From FW021-bin31 sp964558275 (GTDB taxonomy: Bacteria > Bacteroidota > Bacteroidia > Chitinophagales > Chitinophagaceae): a stretch of DNA of 29,828 bases. The DNA lies in NCBI GenBank assembly GCA_964558275.1, contig CAZLDH010000014.1, positions 1 to 29,828 on the forward strand, in the 5' to 3' direction. Positions 8,484 to 17,741 of the stretch are shown here, piece by piece (position 1 is the stretch's first letter; each line of letters begins with the position of its first letter). A model generated the notes under the pieces. That model ran no database searches. It saw only the letters and a list, made by a program, of their open reading frames with translations, and had not been told where the DNA came from. A program made the position numbers and the translations under genes.

Positions 8484-10505
8484 ATGGATAATACATTATT
8501 GCAAAAATTTAATACGCCTTTTGAAAGTATCCCTTTCGAAAATATAAAGCAAGAAGAATTTGAACCGGCTATTAAAGAAGCCATCAAAATAGCAGAAAAA
8601 GAAGTAGATGATATTGTGAATAATCCGGAAGTACCTACTTTTGAAAACACCCTTGAAGCATTAGAGAAATCAGGGGAGCAATTGAACACAGCCAGCGCTG
8701 CCTTGTTCAATTTATGTTCTGCCGAAACCAACGATTTTTTAGAAAAAGTACAAGAAGTCGTTTCTCCGCTATTAGCAAAATTTAGCAACGACATCTCACT
8801 CAATGAGGCTTTATTTTTAAAAATAAAGCAGGTACATGATACCATGGACAATGCCGAATTAAACCAGGAACAAAAAAGATTGCTGGACAAAACATACAAA
8901 GGCTTTACCAGAAACGGTGCCCTCTTATCAGAAGAAAACAAAATAAAATTGAGGGAAATTGACCAAAGTTTATCTGTACTTTCTGTCAAGTTTGCGCAAA
9001 ATGTGCTGCAGGAAACAAATGCTTTTACGCTAAATATTACCCAAGAAGAACAACTGGAAGGATTACCGGAATCCATCAAAACGCAGGCTGCCGAGACGGC
9101 CAAAAGCCGAGAAGAATCCGGCTGGACTTTCACCTTGCAATATCCCAGTTACCTTCCCTTCATGAAATTCATTAAAAACAGGGATTTGCGGGAGAAAATG
9201 TACATGGCAAACGGCGTAAAAGCGCATCAAGATAACGAACATAACAACGAAGAGAACATCCATCAAATAGTTGATTTAAGACAGAAAAGAGCACAACTCT
9301 TAGGATTTGACACTCATGCAGATTTTGTTTTGGAAGAACGAATGGCCGGAGACAAAGAAACAGTGACTCATTTTCTCAAAGACCTGCTGTCTAAGGCAAA
9401 ATCTTTTGGCGTAAAAGATGTAGTAGATCTGAAACCATTGGCAGAAAAAGATGGTGTAGAAGAAATCAAACCTTATGATCATGCTTATTATGCAGAAAAA
9501 CTTAGGGAAGAGAAATTCGATTACTCCGAAGAAGAACTAAAGCCCTATTTCCCTCTTAACCAGGTTTTAGCTGCCGCATTTAAAGCAGCAAACAAGCTCT
9601 ACGGTTTTGAATTTCAAGAAAGGACAAACATCCAAAAATATCAGGAAGAGGTGGAGGTATATGAAGTCCTGGAGAATGGAAGTCACAAGGCATTATTATA
9701 TACCGACTGGCATCCCAGAAAAGGGAAACGCCCGGGTGCCTGGATGACGGAATACCGTGGACAGCATAAGGATGAAAAGGGAAACTATCGCCCACAGGTG
9801 TCGATGGTTTGCAATTTTTCTCGTCCTTCAGGTGACACCCCTTCGCTATTAACATTTCAGGAGGTGACAACACTCTTTCACGAATTCGGTCATGCACTGC
9901 ATGCCATCAATGCAAATACCATGTATGAAAGTCTGGCTGCCCCAAACGTATATTGGGATTTTGTAGAATTACCTTCTCAGTTTATGGAAAACTATTGTTA
10001 TCAAAAGAGTTTCCTGACAACCTTCGCCAAACATTATAAAACAGGCGAAATATTACCGGAAAAACAAATTGACAAGATTATTGCTTCCGCCAATTTCATG
10101 GAAGGATATCAAACACTCCGACAGCTTTCCCTGGGACTCCTAGACATGGCTTATCATACCGGGCAATTAAAAAAAGGAGAATCTATTGAACATTTTGAAG
10201 ATACAGCGATGGCTCCTGCCAAATTGTATCCCAAGGTTGAAGGCACGGCTATCAGTCCTTCCTTTTCTCATATTTTTGCCGGAGGATATTCTGCCGGATA
10301 CTACAGCTACAAATGGTCGGAAGTATTAGATGCAGATGCTTTTTCCCTGTTTAAAGAAAAAGGAATTTTCGATCCGGAAACAGCAAAAAAATTCCAGACC
10401 CTCTTACGCAAAGGAGGCACAGAAGATCCCATGGAATTGTACATAGCTTTTAGAGGCAGAGAACCAAAAGTGGAAGCGCTACTTGAAAGAGCCGGACTTC
10501 AATAA
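8484..10505 (+). CDS. M3-family oligopeptidase (Dcp / oligopeptidase A type)
   Basis: A 673-residue thermolysin-like metallopeptidase of clan MA, family M3. The zinc site is complete: H466-E467-F-G-H470 in TTLFHEFGHALHAI, with third ligand E495 in VELPSQFMENY, 29 residues after H466 as in thimet oligopeptidase. A C-terminal block FSHIFAGGYSAGYYSYKWSEV carries the His/Tyr residues typical of M3 substrate binding. The length fits Dcp (peptidyl-dipeptidase) or OpdA. With no signal peptide it is cytosolic and would finish the breakdown of short peptides. ATG at 8484 is set by the promoter box just upstream. It has its own promoter but lies 182 nt before the ECF sigma gene of a peptidase-containing SusCD locus, which may be meaningful. 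Confidence 0.95.
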   Translation: MDNTLLQKFNTPFESIPFENIKQEEFEPAIKEAIKIAEKEVDDIVNNPEVPTFENTLEALEKSGEQLNTASAALFNLCSAETNDFLEKVQEVVSPLLAKFSNDISLNEALFLKIKQVHDTMDNAELNQEQKRLLDKTYKGFTRNGALLSEENKIKLREIDQSLSVLSVKFAQNVLQETNAFTLNITQEEQLEGLPESIKTQAAETAKSREESGWTFTLQYPSYLPFMKFIKNRDLREKMYMANGVKAHQDNEHNNEENIHQIVDLRQKRAQLLGFDTHADFVLEERMAGDKETVTHFLKDLLSKAKSFGVKDVVDLKPLAEKDGVEEIKPYDHAYYAEKLREEKFDYSEEELKPYFPLNQVLAAAFKAANKLYGFEFQERTNIQKYQEEVEVYEVLENGSHKALLYTDWHPRKGKRPGAWMTEYRGQHKDEKGNYRPQVSMVCNFSRPSGDTPSLLTFQEVTTLFHEFGHALHAINANTMYESLAAPNVYWDFVELPSQFMENYCYQKSFLTTFAKHYKTGEILPEKQIDKIIASANFMEGYQTLRQLSLGLLDMAYHTGQLKKGESIEHFEDTAMAPAKLYPKVEGTAISPSFSHIFAGGYSAGYYSYKWSEVLDADAFSLFKEKGIFDPETAKKFQTLLRKGGTEDPMELYIAFRGREPKVEALLERAGLQ

Positions 10506-10687
10506 TTACACTAAAATGCCCCCATAGAATTGTACTTAGTTATTTATAATCTCACACAATAAAACATGTCTTAATTTTCTCACTATAATTCATATTATCT
10601 CCAGCAGTAAAAGATTGAATAATATTTTTAATAAAATATTTTATTTATATATTTACAAAAAAATAAATCCATCTTTAAACTTTAACC

Positions 10688-11227
10688 ATGGAGATGCCGG
10701 ATGACGAAAATTTACTCAAACTACTTCAAGATGATTCTGTAGAAGCCTTTGGTCAAGTATTTATAAAATACTACAAACCTTTGTGTTTACAGGCACAGAT
10801 TATTTTAAAAGACAAAGTTTCTTCAGAAGATTTAGTTCAAAATATATTTATAGAGATATGGAACAAGAAACTATATCTACAGATAGAAACATCTGTCAAA
10901 AACTACTTATTTCGAGCTGTCAAAAACAGATGTTATAATCAATTGAAGAAAGATAAAGTGAATCAAAAGAAACTAAGGGGGTATTTATCTCAAAATACCA
11001 CCAATAGATTCCCCAAATGGGTGGAACGGAAAGAATTAGCCGCTAAAATTAATCATGCTTTGGCAGAATTACCGCAACAGCGGCAGAGAGCATTTACTAT
11101 AGTCTATATAGAAAACAAAAAATATAAGGAAGCTGCTGAAGAAATGGGAATAAGTATAAACTCCGTAAAGACGCATTTACGACTGGCATTAAAACTTCTT
11201 CGAAAACGCTTAAAGCCCTTTTCTTAA
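10688..11227 (+). CDS. ECF RNA polymerase sigma factor (FecI-like)
   Basis: A 179-residue sigma-70 family protein of ECF length. Sigma region 2 covers about 17-90 (EAFGQVFIKYYKPLCLQAQ, DLVQNIFIEIWNKK, SVKNYLFRAVKNRCYNQL). Region 4 covers about 120-175, with helix-turn-helix KEAAEEMGISINSVKTHLRLAL. This matches the FecI-like sigma factors often encoded beside fecR and susC in Bacteroidota. Directly downstream are a FecR anti-sigma factor (66 nt gap) and a SusC receptor with an STN signalling domain. The expected circuit is substrate-loaded receptor to FecR to release of this sigma factor to transcription of susC and onward. The upstream 182 nt are very AT-rich, with a near-match TATATTTA at 10648-10655. 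Confidence 0.93.
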   Translation: MEMPDDENLLKLLQDDSVEAFGQVFIKYYKPLCLQAQIILKDKVSSEDLVQNIFIEIWNKKLYLQIETSVKNYLFRAVKNRCYNQLKKDKVNQKKLRGYLSQNTTNRFPKWVERKELAAKINHALAELPQQRQRAFTIVYIENKKYKEAAEEMGISINSVKTHLRLALKLLRKRLKPFS

Positions 11228-11293
11228 TTTTTTCTGCGTCAATACATCTATTTATTCACCTGATATCCTTTTTTTCTTGTCTATTCTAATTAG

Positions 11294-12430
11294 ATGGCAC
11301 CCAATAACGAATATATCGAACAGCTAATACTTGAAAAACTAAGTGGTAGTATCAGTAAAGATGATAATCAGTTACTTGAGGAACTCATTAAAAATAATAC
11401 CGCGGTTCACAATAAATGGGAAGAATTAAAAGAAACCATAGGAAATACCTATCTGCAAGATATAGACTCAGAAAATGCGTGGGATTCAGTACAAAAAAAA
11501 TTAAAAACCAAACATCTTTATCATACCACGCTCCCACATCTAAATGTAGCAGCCACAATTACGATACTTATTTTACTTGCAGGCGGCTTTTATTTATATA
11601 CACAATTTCAAAATAGAATAGCATCAACAGAGAAACATCAAAAATACAATATCAAACTGCTTGTCAATAATTCGGAATCTATCAATCTCTCTGATTACAG
11701 CAAAAAGAACGTTTCCAAAAAGCTCCATCACGTCAATTTAAATATTAATCAAAGCGGCCTCAAATATACCGCACAACCCCAAGCCGTATCTGAGTCACTC
11801 AACACGCTCATTATCCCGCCAACCAAAATCTATCATATTACATTATCTGATGGCACCAAGGTTACTTTAAATTCCATGTCAGAGCTTAAATTTCCCTTTA
11901 AGTTTTCAAAAAACAAAAGAGAAGTCTTTGTAAAAGGAGAAGCTTTTTTCAAAATAAAAAAAGATAAAGACAAGCCGTTTATTGTTCATACACCTGCTAC
12001 AACTATTCAGGTTTTAGGAACTTCCTTCAATGTCAATACGTATAATAAAAAGACCAAGACTTCTTTAGCCAAAGGAAAAGTCCGTACAATTTCCAATAGT
12101 GATGATAGTCTATTACTCCAGCCGGGACAAGCTTCTTTACTTTCTCTCAATGGCACATTTAAAAAAGTCACAACAAATATCCAAAAAGATTTATCCTGGA
12201 TGGGTGGCATTTATTATTTCCGAAATAAAAGTCTAAATGACCTCGCCACTATTATTTACAGATGGTATGGACAAAAACTTATTTTTGATTCTTCTCAAAC
12301 TGCAGGGATAAAATTCACCGGTGCTATCATAAAAAGAAAACCATTACAATTTTTTCTTTCAAATTTATCTTCTACCTCAAACCTACAGTTTTACAGGGAA
12401 AAGGATAAAATTCATATAAAAATAAAATAA
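11294..12430 (+). CDS. FecR-family anti-sigma factor
   Basis: A 378-residue single-pass inner-membrane protein. The cytoplasmic part (1-80) is acidic and helical and would hold the sigma factor. One transmembrane helix spans about 84-103 (NVAATITILILLAGGFYLY). The periplasmic FecR domain follows (ITLSDGTKVTLNSMSELKFP, VFVKGEAFFKI, FIVHTPATTIQVLGTSFNVN, LLLQPGQASLL), with a C-terminal DUF4974-like domain (YYFRNKSLNDLATIIYRWYG to the end). This is the full Bacteroidota FecR architecture. It sits between the ECF sigma gene and the SusC gene, so it is most likely the transducer between that receptor's STN domain and the sigma factor. An 80-nt gap precedes susC. Confidence 0.92.
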   Translation: MAPNNEYIEQLILEKLSGSISKDDNQLLEELIKNNTAVHNKWEELKETIGNTYLQDIDSENAWDSVQKKLKTKHLYHTTLPHLNVAATITILILLAGGFYLYTQFQNRIASTEKHQKYNIKLLVNNSESINLSDYSKKNVSKKLHHVNLNINQSGLKYTAQPQAVSESLNTLIIPPTKIYHITLSDGTKVTLNSMSELKFPFKFSKNKREVFVKGEAFFKIKKDKDKPFIVHTPATTIQVLGTSFNVNTYNKKTKTSLAKGKVRTISNSDDSLLLQPGQASLLSLNGTFKKVTTNIQKDLSWMGGIYYFRNKSLNDLATIIYRWYGQKLIFDSSQTAGIKFTGAIIKRKPLQFFLSNLSSTSNLQFYREKDKIHIKIK

Positions 12431-12510
12431 TTTTTAATCTCTATTCACCCATATTCCTAAATATTTTGTCCTAATAAAAGACAATCTATTCCTATTTCAA
12501 AATTTACAAT

Positions 12511-15500
12511 ATGAATCATAGGTACTGTTCCAGATTTACTGCCGCTCACTGCATCAGACACTTTCTTTTAGCCTTCGTGTTGATAATGGGCTTTTCAAAT
12601 GCTTATTCGATGCAGGATTCTCTTTCTGTCAATATACAAAAGCAGAATATTACTGTAGCTCAAATCTTCAAGACACTGCATCAGCAAACAGGGCTTATTG
12701 TTTTTTATAATAATAACATGCTGAATGATCAGGAAAAAATGAATGTCCATTTTAAGCATGCCGGCGTAAAGCAGGTTATGGACAGTGTAGTAAAAGACAA
12801 AGGCTTGTCTTATACCATTAAAGACCGTTTTATTTTATTAAAAGTAAAAACGAAAAAAACTTCCGAAAAATCAGATGCCACCGGTCCTTCTTCTGCCATT
12901 CCGAAAATCACGGAAGCGCCGGCTACTGAAATAACCGGGATAGTGACAGACAAGCAAGGAAACCCGTTGGCAGGAGTAACCGTTGTTTTAAAAAGCGACC
13001 ACAGCGTGGGAACCATTACAAATGCAGATGGAAGCTATTCAATAACTGTTCCTGACCAAAATGGAACACTGATCTTTAGATATTTAGGTTTTAAGAACCT
13101 GGAAGTATCCATTAATGGACGTTCTAAAATAGACGTTCAATTACTAGAAAACCTGAAGTCAATTGATGAAGTAGTAGTTACCGGTTACAGAGACATCAGA
13201 AAGCAACTCTTCACCGGCTCATCCACAACACTATCTGTTGAAGATGTGGAAAGGCCGGGAATGTCTAATGTATCTCAAATGCTGGAAGGGCAATTTGCAG
13301 GCGTATCTGTTCAAAATGTATCCGGAACTTTTGGTACAGCTCCCAAACTCCGAATTCGAGGTGCCACATCCCTTTCCGGAGATAATAAACCGCTCTGGGT
13401 CATTGACGGTGTGGTTGTGGAAGATGTTGTCAATATTTCTAATGAAGCGCTATCTACAGGAGATATGAATACCTTGCTCGGATCTTCTGTTGCCGGCATT
13501 AATCCGAGTGACATCAAAAGTATTACCATCTTAAGAGATGCAGCCGCCACCGCATTGTATGGTGCACGCGCAATGAATGGAGTAGTTGTCGTAACCACCA
13601 AAAAAGGGGCTGTCACTAATGGGAAACCCAGAATTAATTATACCGGCAATTTCACCACCTATATTAAACCTTCTTATGCCAACTTTGATGTATTGAATTC
13701 AGCCGATCAAATGTCTGTTATGATGGAAATGTATAATAAAGGCTATTTCCAAATGCCGGGCATTATCAATGGTAAAGATGGTGGTGTATTTTATAAAATG
13801 TATAATCAGTTGTATGATTATGATCCTCAAACTAAAACTTTTGCATTACGCAATAATTTGGCTAGCAGGAATGCCTTTTTGGAAAGATATGCCAATGCCA
13901 ATACGGATTGGTTTGACCTGATATTTAAGAACTCCCTCAAACAGGAGCATTCTATCAGCATTTCTTCAGGTACGGAAAACTTCCGAACTTATGCTTCTAT
14001 CTCCTATTTAAGAGACAATGGTCAAACCATTGGCAATAAAGTAGAAAGATATACCGGAAATTTTAGAGCAAACTTTAATGTAGGAAGAAAATTTTCCGGA
14101 GAAGTCCTCACTTCCGGATCGATCAGAAACCAAAGAGCGCCGGGAACAGAAGACCGCCAATCTGAACCGGTATATGGCACTTATCTACGTGGATTTGACA
14201 TCAATCCCTACAATTTTGCCATGAACACTAGCAGAATGATTACTCCATATGATGAAAATGGCAATTTGGAATATTTCAGAAAAGATTATGCACCTTTTAA
14301 TATCATCAACGAGTTAAACACCAACTACATGAAGTTGCATGTCATTGATTTTAAAATACAGGGAAAAGTAAGCTACAACATCCTTCCCGAATTAAAATAT
14401 TCAGCTTTAGGTGCTTTTCGGTATGTAAAATCTGAGAACCAAGTGTATGTATTGGAAAATTCCAACAGAGCACAAGCCTACCGCGCAGCATCAGATCCCA
14501 CAACGATAGGAAGCAATGAATATTTATACGACGATCCGGATAATGCCTATGCCTATCCAATGTCGATACTTCCTTCCGGCGGTTTTTATAATGTCACCAT
14601 GAATAATTTGAAGAGTTATTATTTCCGTCAGGAATTGAACTACAATAAGACCATTAACAACAAACACATTATATCCTTATTTGGTTCCATGGAGATGAGA
14701 AGCGCCGATCGCCAAAACGAGTTTTTCGACGGAGTTGGTTATCAATATGGCAATGGCGGTTTGGTGCATCCTTACTATATGTATTTCAAACAGGCGGGAG
14801 AACAGGGCAAGCCTTACTTTGGCATGAGTCCGGAGTATGAGCGCTTCCTAGCCTTTATGTTCCAGGGATCATATTCCTATGACGACCGATACGTCATCAC
14901 TCCTACCATACGATATGACGGATCCAATAAAATGGGAGAAAGTAAAGTTGCCCGATGGTTGCCTACCTGGAATATTTCAGCAAAATGGAACCTGTTCAGG
15001 GAAGACTTTTGGCCTAAAAACAATATCCTGACTTCTGCATTACTCAGAGGATCTTACGGATTAACGGCGAATATAGGTAATGCAACCAATTCAGCTGCAG
15101 TATTTTACAATAGGATTGCACGCAGACCCTTTTTAAATGATCAGGAACCCCTTACTTATATTTCCAGCCTGGCCAATTCTCAACTTACCTGGGAAAAATC
15201 CAAAGACCTGGATATAGGAATTGAATTGGGCTTTTGGAGAAACAGAATGAATATTACTGTAGATTACTACAACCGTGAGATAAGGGATCTCATTGGCGCA
15301 ATTGAGACTTCCGGTATCGGTGGACAATATACCAAATACGGCAATTACGCAACCATGCATGGACATGGAGTAGAGTTTTCTATTGATGGAAGCATTTTTA
15401 AAAATAAAAACTTTTCCTGGATTTCCCGTTTCAACTTTGCCTTTAATAAGAACAAAATTACCAGGTTGGATGTAGATCCTGATATATGGCGTGCCGTTTC

Positions 15501-16230
15501 TGCCAACGGCGCTCCCATCATGGGGCATCCGCAAAGAGGGCTTTTCGCTATTCAGTTTGCCGGATTAGACCATTATTTCGGATACCCCACTTATATTGGA
15601 ATAAAAACAGACAAAGCAGATAGACCTGTCACCACTTATATTAATTTACAAAGTGACAAGATCGATAATCTCACTTATATGGGACCTGTTGATCCAATCA
15701 CTACAGGAGGTTTTTATAATCGAATTAACTTCAAAGGATTCAGTCTGAGCGGATTGCTCAAATTTTCCTATGGCAATGTAATTCGACTACCGGCAACAAT
15801 TAAAGCGGATTACTCAGACATGCAATCTATGACGAAAGACATGCTCAACAGGTGGGTAATGCCGGGAGATGAGAATAAAACTTCTATCCCAGCCCTAATG
15901 GATGATGTAAGTAAATTACACATTGTAGATGAAGCAGGCGGGCAGGTAGATGCCAAATATCCTTATAACCTGTATAATTATTCTACCGAAAGAGTAGTGG
16001 ACGGAGATTATATCAAGCTGGTGAACCTCTCTTTGGGATATAACTTCCCCCAAAGATGGTATTCCAAACTCGGAATGACACATGCATCCATCCACATAAC
16101 AGCCAATAACCTGTGGGTCATTTATGCGGATGAGCGCCTCAACGGACAGGATCCTGAATTTTTTGCATCCGGTGGCGTAGCGCTGCCCTCGGCAAAACGT
16201 ATTACCTTATCTCTTAAAATAGGCTTTTAA
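12511..16230 (+). CDS. SusC/RagA-type TonB-dependent receptor with N-terminal STN domain
   Basis: A 1239-residue outer-membrane transporter. After a signal peptide (about 1-32, LLAFVLIMGFSNAYS) there is an STN domain (about 38-113, SVNIQKQNITVAQIFKTLHQ) that marks receptors signalling to FecR. Next come a carboxypeptidase-regulatory-like beta domain (about 141-212, ITGIVTDKQGNPLAGVTVVL), the TonB-box-like IDEVVVTGY, a plug domain with the SusC signature IRGATSLSGDNKPLWVIDGV and LRDAAATALYGARAMNGVV, and a long beta-barrel ending in Phe (ITLSLKIGF). The extra STN explains the length beyond the usual 1000-1100. With SusD, whose ATG begins one base after this stop codon, it forms a lidded, TonB-driven importer. 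The ligand is not visible in the sequence. No carbohydrate-active enzyme is encoded nearby, and the next genes encode a protease and DUF4302, so peptides or a peptide-linked nutrient are favoured over glycans (inference). Confidence 0.95.
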   Translation: MNHRYCSRFTAAHCIRHFLLAFVLIMGFSNAYSMQDSLSVNIQKQNITVAQIFKTLHQQTGLIVFYNNNMLNDQEKMNVHFKHAGVKQVMDSVVKDKGLSYTIKDRFILLKVKTKKTSEKSDATGPSSAIPKITEAPATEITGIVTDKQGNPLAGVTVVLKSDHSVGTITNADGSYSITVPDQNGTLIFRYLGFKNLEVSINGRSKIDVQLLENLKSIDEVVVTGYRDIRKQLFTGSSTTLSVEDVERPGMSNVSQMLEGQFAGVSVQNVSGTFGTAPKLRIRGATSLSGDNKPLWVIDGVVVEDVVNISNEALSTGDMNTLLGSSVAGINPSDIKSITILRDAAATALYGARAMNGVVVVTTKKGAVTNGKPRINYTGNFTTYIKPSYANFDVLNSADQMSVMMEMYNKGYFQMPGIINGKDGGVFYKMYNQLYDYDPQTKTFALRNNLASRNAFLERYANANTDWFDLIFKNSLKQEHSISISSGTENFRTYASISYLRDNGQTIGNKVERYTGNFRANFNVGRKFSGEVLTSGSIRNQRAPGTEDRQSEPVYGTYLRGFDINPYNFAMNTSRMITPYDENGNLEYFRKDYAPFNIINELNTNYMKLHVIDFKIQGKVSYNILPELKYSALGAFRYVKSENQVYVLENSNRAQAYRAASDPTTIGSNEYLYDDPDNAYAYPMSILPSGGFYNVTMNNLKSYYFRQELNYNKTINNKHIISLFGSMEMRSADRQNEFFDGVGYQYGNGGLVHPYYMYFKQAGEQGKPYFGMSPEYERFLAFMFQGSYSYDDRYVITPTIRYDGSNKMGESKVARWLPTWNISAKWNLFREDFWPKNNILTSALLRGSYGLTANIGNATNSAAVFYNRIARRPFLNDQEPLTYISSLANSQLTWEKSKDLDIGIELGFWRNRMNITVDYYNREIRDLIGAIETSGIGGQYTKYGNYATMHGHGVEFSIDGSIFKNKNFSWISRFNFAFNKNKITRLDVDPDIWRAVSANGAPIMGHPQRGLFAIQFAGLDHYFGYPTYIGIKTDKADRPVTTYINLQSDKIDNLTYMGPVDPITTGGFYNRINFKGFSLSGLLKFSYGNVIRLPATIKADYSDMQSMTKDMLNRWVMPGDENKTSIPALMDDVSKLHIVDEAGGQVDAKYPYNLYNYSTERVVDGDYIKLVNLSLGYNFPQRWYSKLGMTHASIHITANNLWVIYADERLNGQDPEFFASGGVALPSAKRITLSLKIGF

Positions 16231-16231
16231 T

Positions 16232-17722
16232 ATGAATACATTAAGATTTAAAATAAAAGCAATCGTCTTACTCGTTTTAGTGACCCTATCTCTGGGATCT
16301 TGTGAAAAGAAATTCCTGGATGTGTCGCCCGATAACCGGACGAAGATTAATACAGTACAAAAAGTAGCTCAATTGACAGGTACGGCTTATCCTACTGCTG
16401 ATTATCTCACTTTTACAGAGGCAGCTTCTGACAATTCGGAAGATAAAGGACCAGGCGTTGGCGATGTGAATGACCTGATCACCACTTATTATACCTGGCA
16501 GGATTATCCCGGAGCAGAAACCAACTCGGCAGGTAATTACTGGAATGGTTGTTACGAGGCAATTGCGTCGGCCAATCAAGCTTTAGAATCCATTGAAACA
16601 GGCATAGAAAAAGGTTATTTTTCTGCTCAGGATGTGGCTCCTTTCAAAGGAGAAGCATTGGTGGGTCGGGCTTATGCGCATCATATGCTCGCCATCTTTT
16701 TCGCCAAAGCCTACGAAATTGACGGCGACAACAGTTCGCCCGGTATTCCTTATGTCACCAAGCCGGAAACAGTACTTTTAGCCAAATATACCAGAGGCAC
16801 TGTGCAATCTACTTATGACAATATTGAGAAAGATTTGCAAGCAGGAATCAAATTAATAGACGACTCCAAATACAAAGTTCCCTCATATCATTTTACTAAA
16901 GCAGCAGCTCATGCTTTTGCTGCCCGGTTTTATTTATTTGAAGGTAAATGGGATTCTGTAGTGGCACATGCTTCAGCGGTTGTTCCTTCAGGAGATTGGA
17001 AAAGCCAGTTAAGACCTATTGCCGGCAAATGGAAAGAAGAAGGATTTGCTCAGTTTCATATTGACTTCAGTAAATCGGATGTAAAATCTACCTTACTGCT
17101 GGCCAGTTGTTATTCCACTTATCAAAGAATTTATACTACCCCACGCTATGGCTATGGAGAAAAGCTCGTTCAGATGTTTAGTCAACCCAATGTTACCGGA
17201 AAAGAACTTGCTAATTTCATCCTCAATTATGGACTTCCCAATTATACTACTTACAAATGGCGAGAGTTTTTCTATTATGCTACGGCTACAACAGGTTATC
17301 CATACCTACCGGTTGTTTTACTATCGGTGGATGAAACATTGATGAATCGTGCGGAAGCGTATGCTCAACTTGGGAAATACGATTTAGCCCTAAAAGACAT
17401 CAATACTTTTTATAGTGTAAGAATTGATAATTATAATCCCTCCACAGATGAGGTAACACTACAAAAAATTCAGGATTTTTATGGCATCAGTGACCCCAAA
17501 GAAGGAATTATAAAAACGATTTTAGATGCGAAAAAAGCAGCTTTCTTACAAGAAGGTATTCGTTGGATGGACATTGTTCGCAAGCATTTGACGGTGAAGA
17601 AAAACTTATATAGCCCGACAGGAGTTGAAAGTTTCATCACCCTGGAACCGGATGACCCGAGAAGAGTTTTCCAAATACCGGAAGAAGCCGAGCTGGCCGG
17701 CATTAAACTGAATCCACGTTAA
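16232..17722 (+). CDS. SusD/RagB-type outer-membrane lipoprotein
   Basis: This 496-residue protein has a lipoprotein signal (hydrophobic stretch 9-20, lipobox LGSC with C24) followed by KKFLDVSPDN, the usual opening of mature SusD proteins. A helical TPR-like core follows, with LVGRAYAHHMLAIFFAKAYEI as the 'lRAfyYf.L...yG' equivalent. The C-terminal SusD block includes DETLMNRAEAYAQLGKYDLALKDIN and FLQEGIRWMDIVRKHL. It forms the surface lid of the adjacent SusC barrel and captures the substrate. The start codon follows the SusC stop after a single base (TAA-T-ATG), which points to translational coupling and equal production. Overall similarity of layout is to RagB-like peptide-binding members as well as glycan binders; the ligand is undetermined. 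Confidence 0.94.
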   Translation: MNTLRFKIKAIVLLVLVTLSLGSCEKKFLDVSPDNRTKINTVQKVAQLTGTAYPTADYLTFTEAASDNSEDKGPGVGDVNDLITTYYTWQDYPGAETNSAGNYWNGCYEAIASANQALESIETGIEKGYFSAQDVAPFKGEALVGRAYAHHMLAIFFAKAYEIDGDNSSPGIPYVTKPETVLLAKYTRGTVQSTYDNIEKDLQAGIKLIDDSKYKVPSYHFTKAAAHAFAARFYLFEGKWDSVVAHASAVVPSGDWKSQLRPIAGKWKEEGFAQFHIDFSKSDVKSTLLLASCYSTYQRIYTTPRYGYGEKLVQMFSQPNVTGKELANFILNYGLPNYTTYKWREFFYYATATTGYPYLPVVLLSVDETLMNRAEAYAQLGKYDLALKDINTFYSVRIDNYNPSTDEVTLQKIQDFYGISDPKEGIIKTILDAKKAAFLQEGIRWMDIVRKHLTVKKNLYSPTGVESFITLEPDDPRRVFQIPEEAELAGIKLNPR

Positions 17723-17741
17723 CCAATAATATTAAGGTATC

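Noticed and set aside
8435..9133. 232-codon open frame antisense to the M3 peptidase
   Set aside because: It lies opposite a well-supported metallopeptidase, its product is Ser/Phe/Cys-rich with no recognisable domain, and it lacks a sensible start context; it is a shadow of the coding strand.
12466..12484. TTGTC/GACAA inverted repeat upstream of susC as an operator
   Set aside because: The arms are only 5 bp in AT-rich DNA, too little to claim a binding site.
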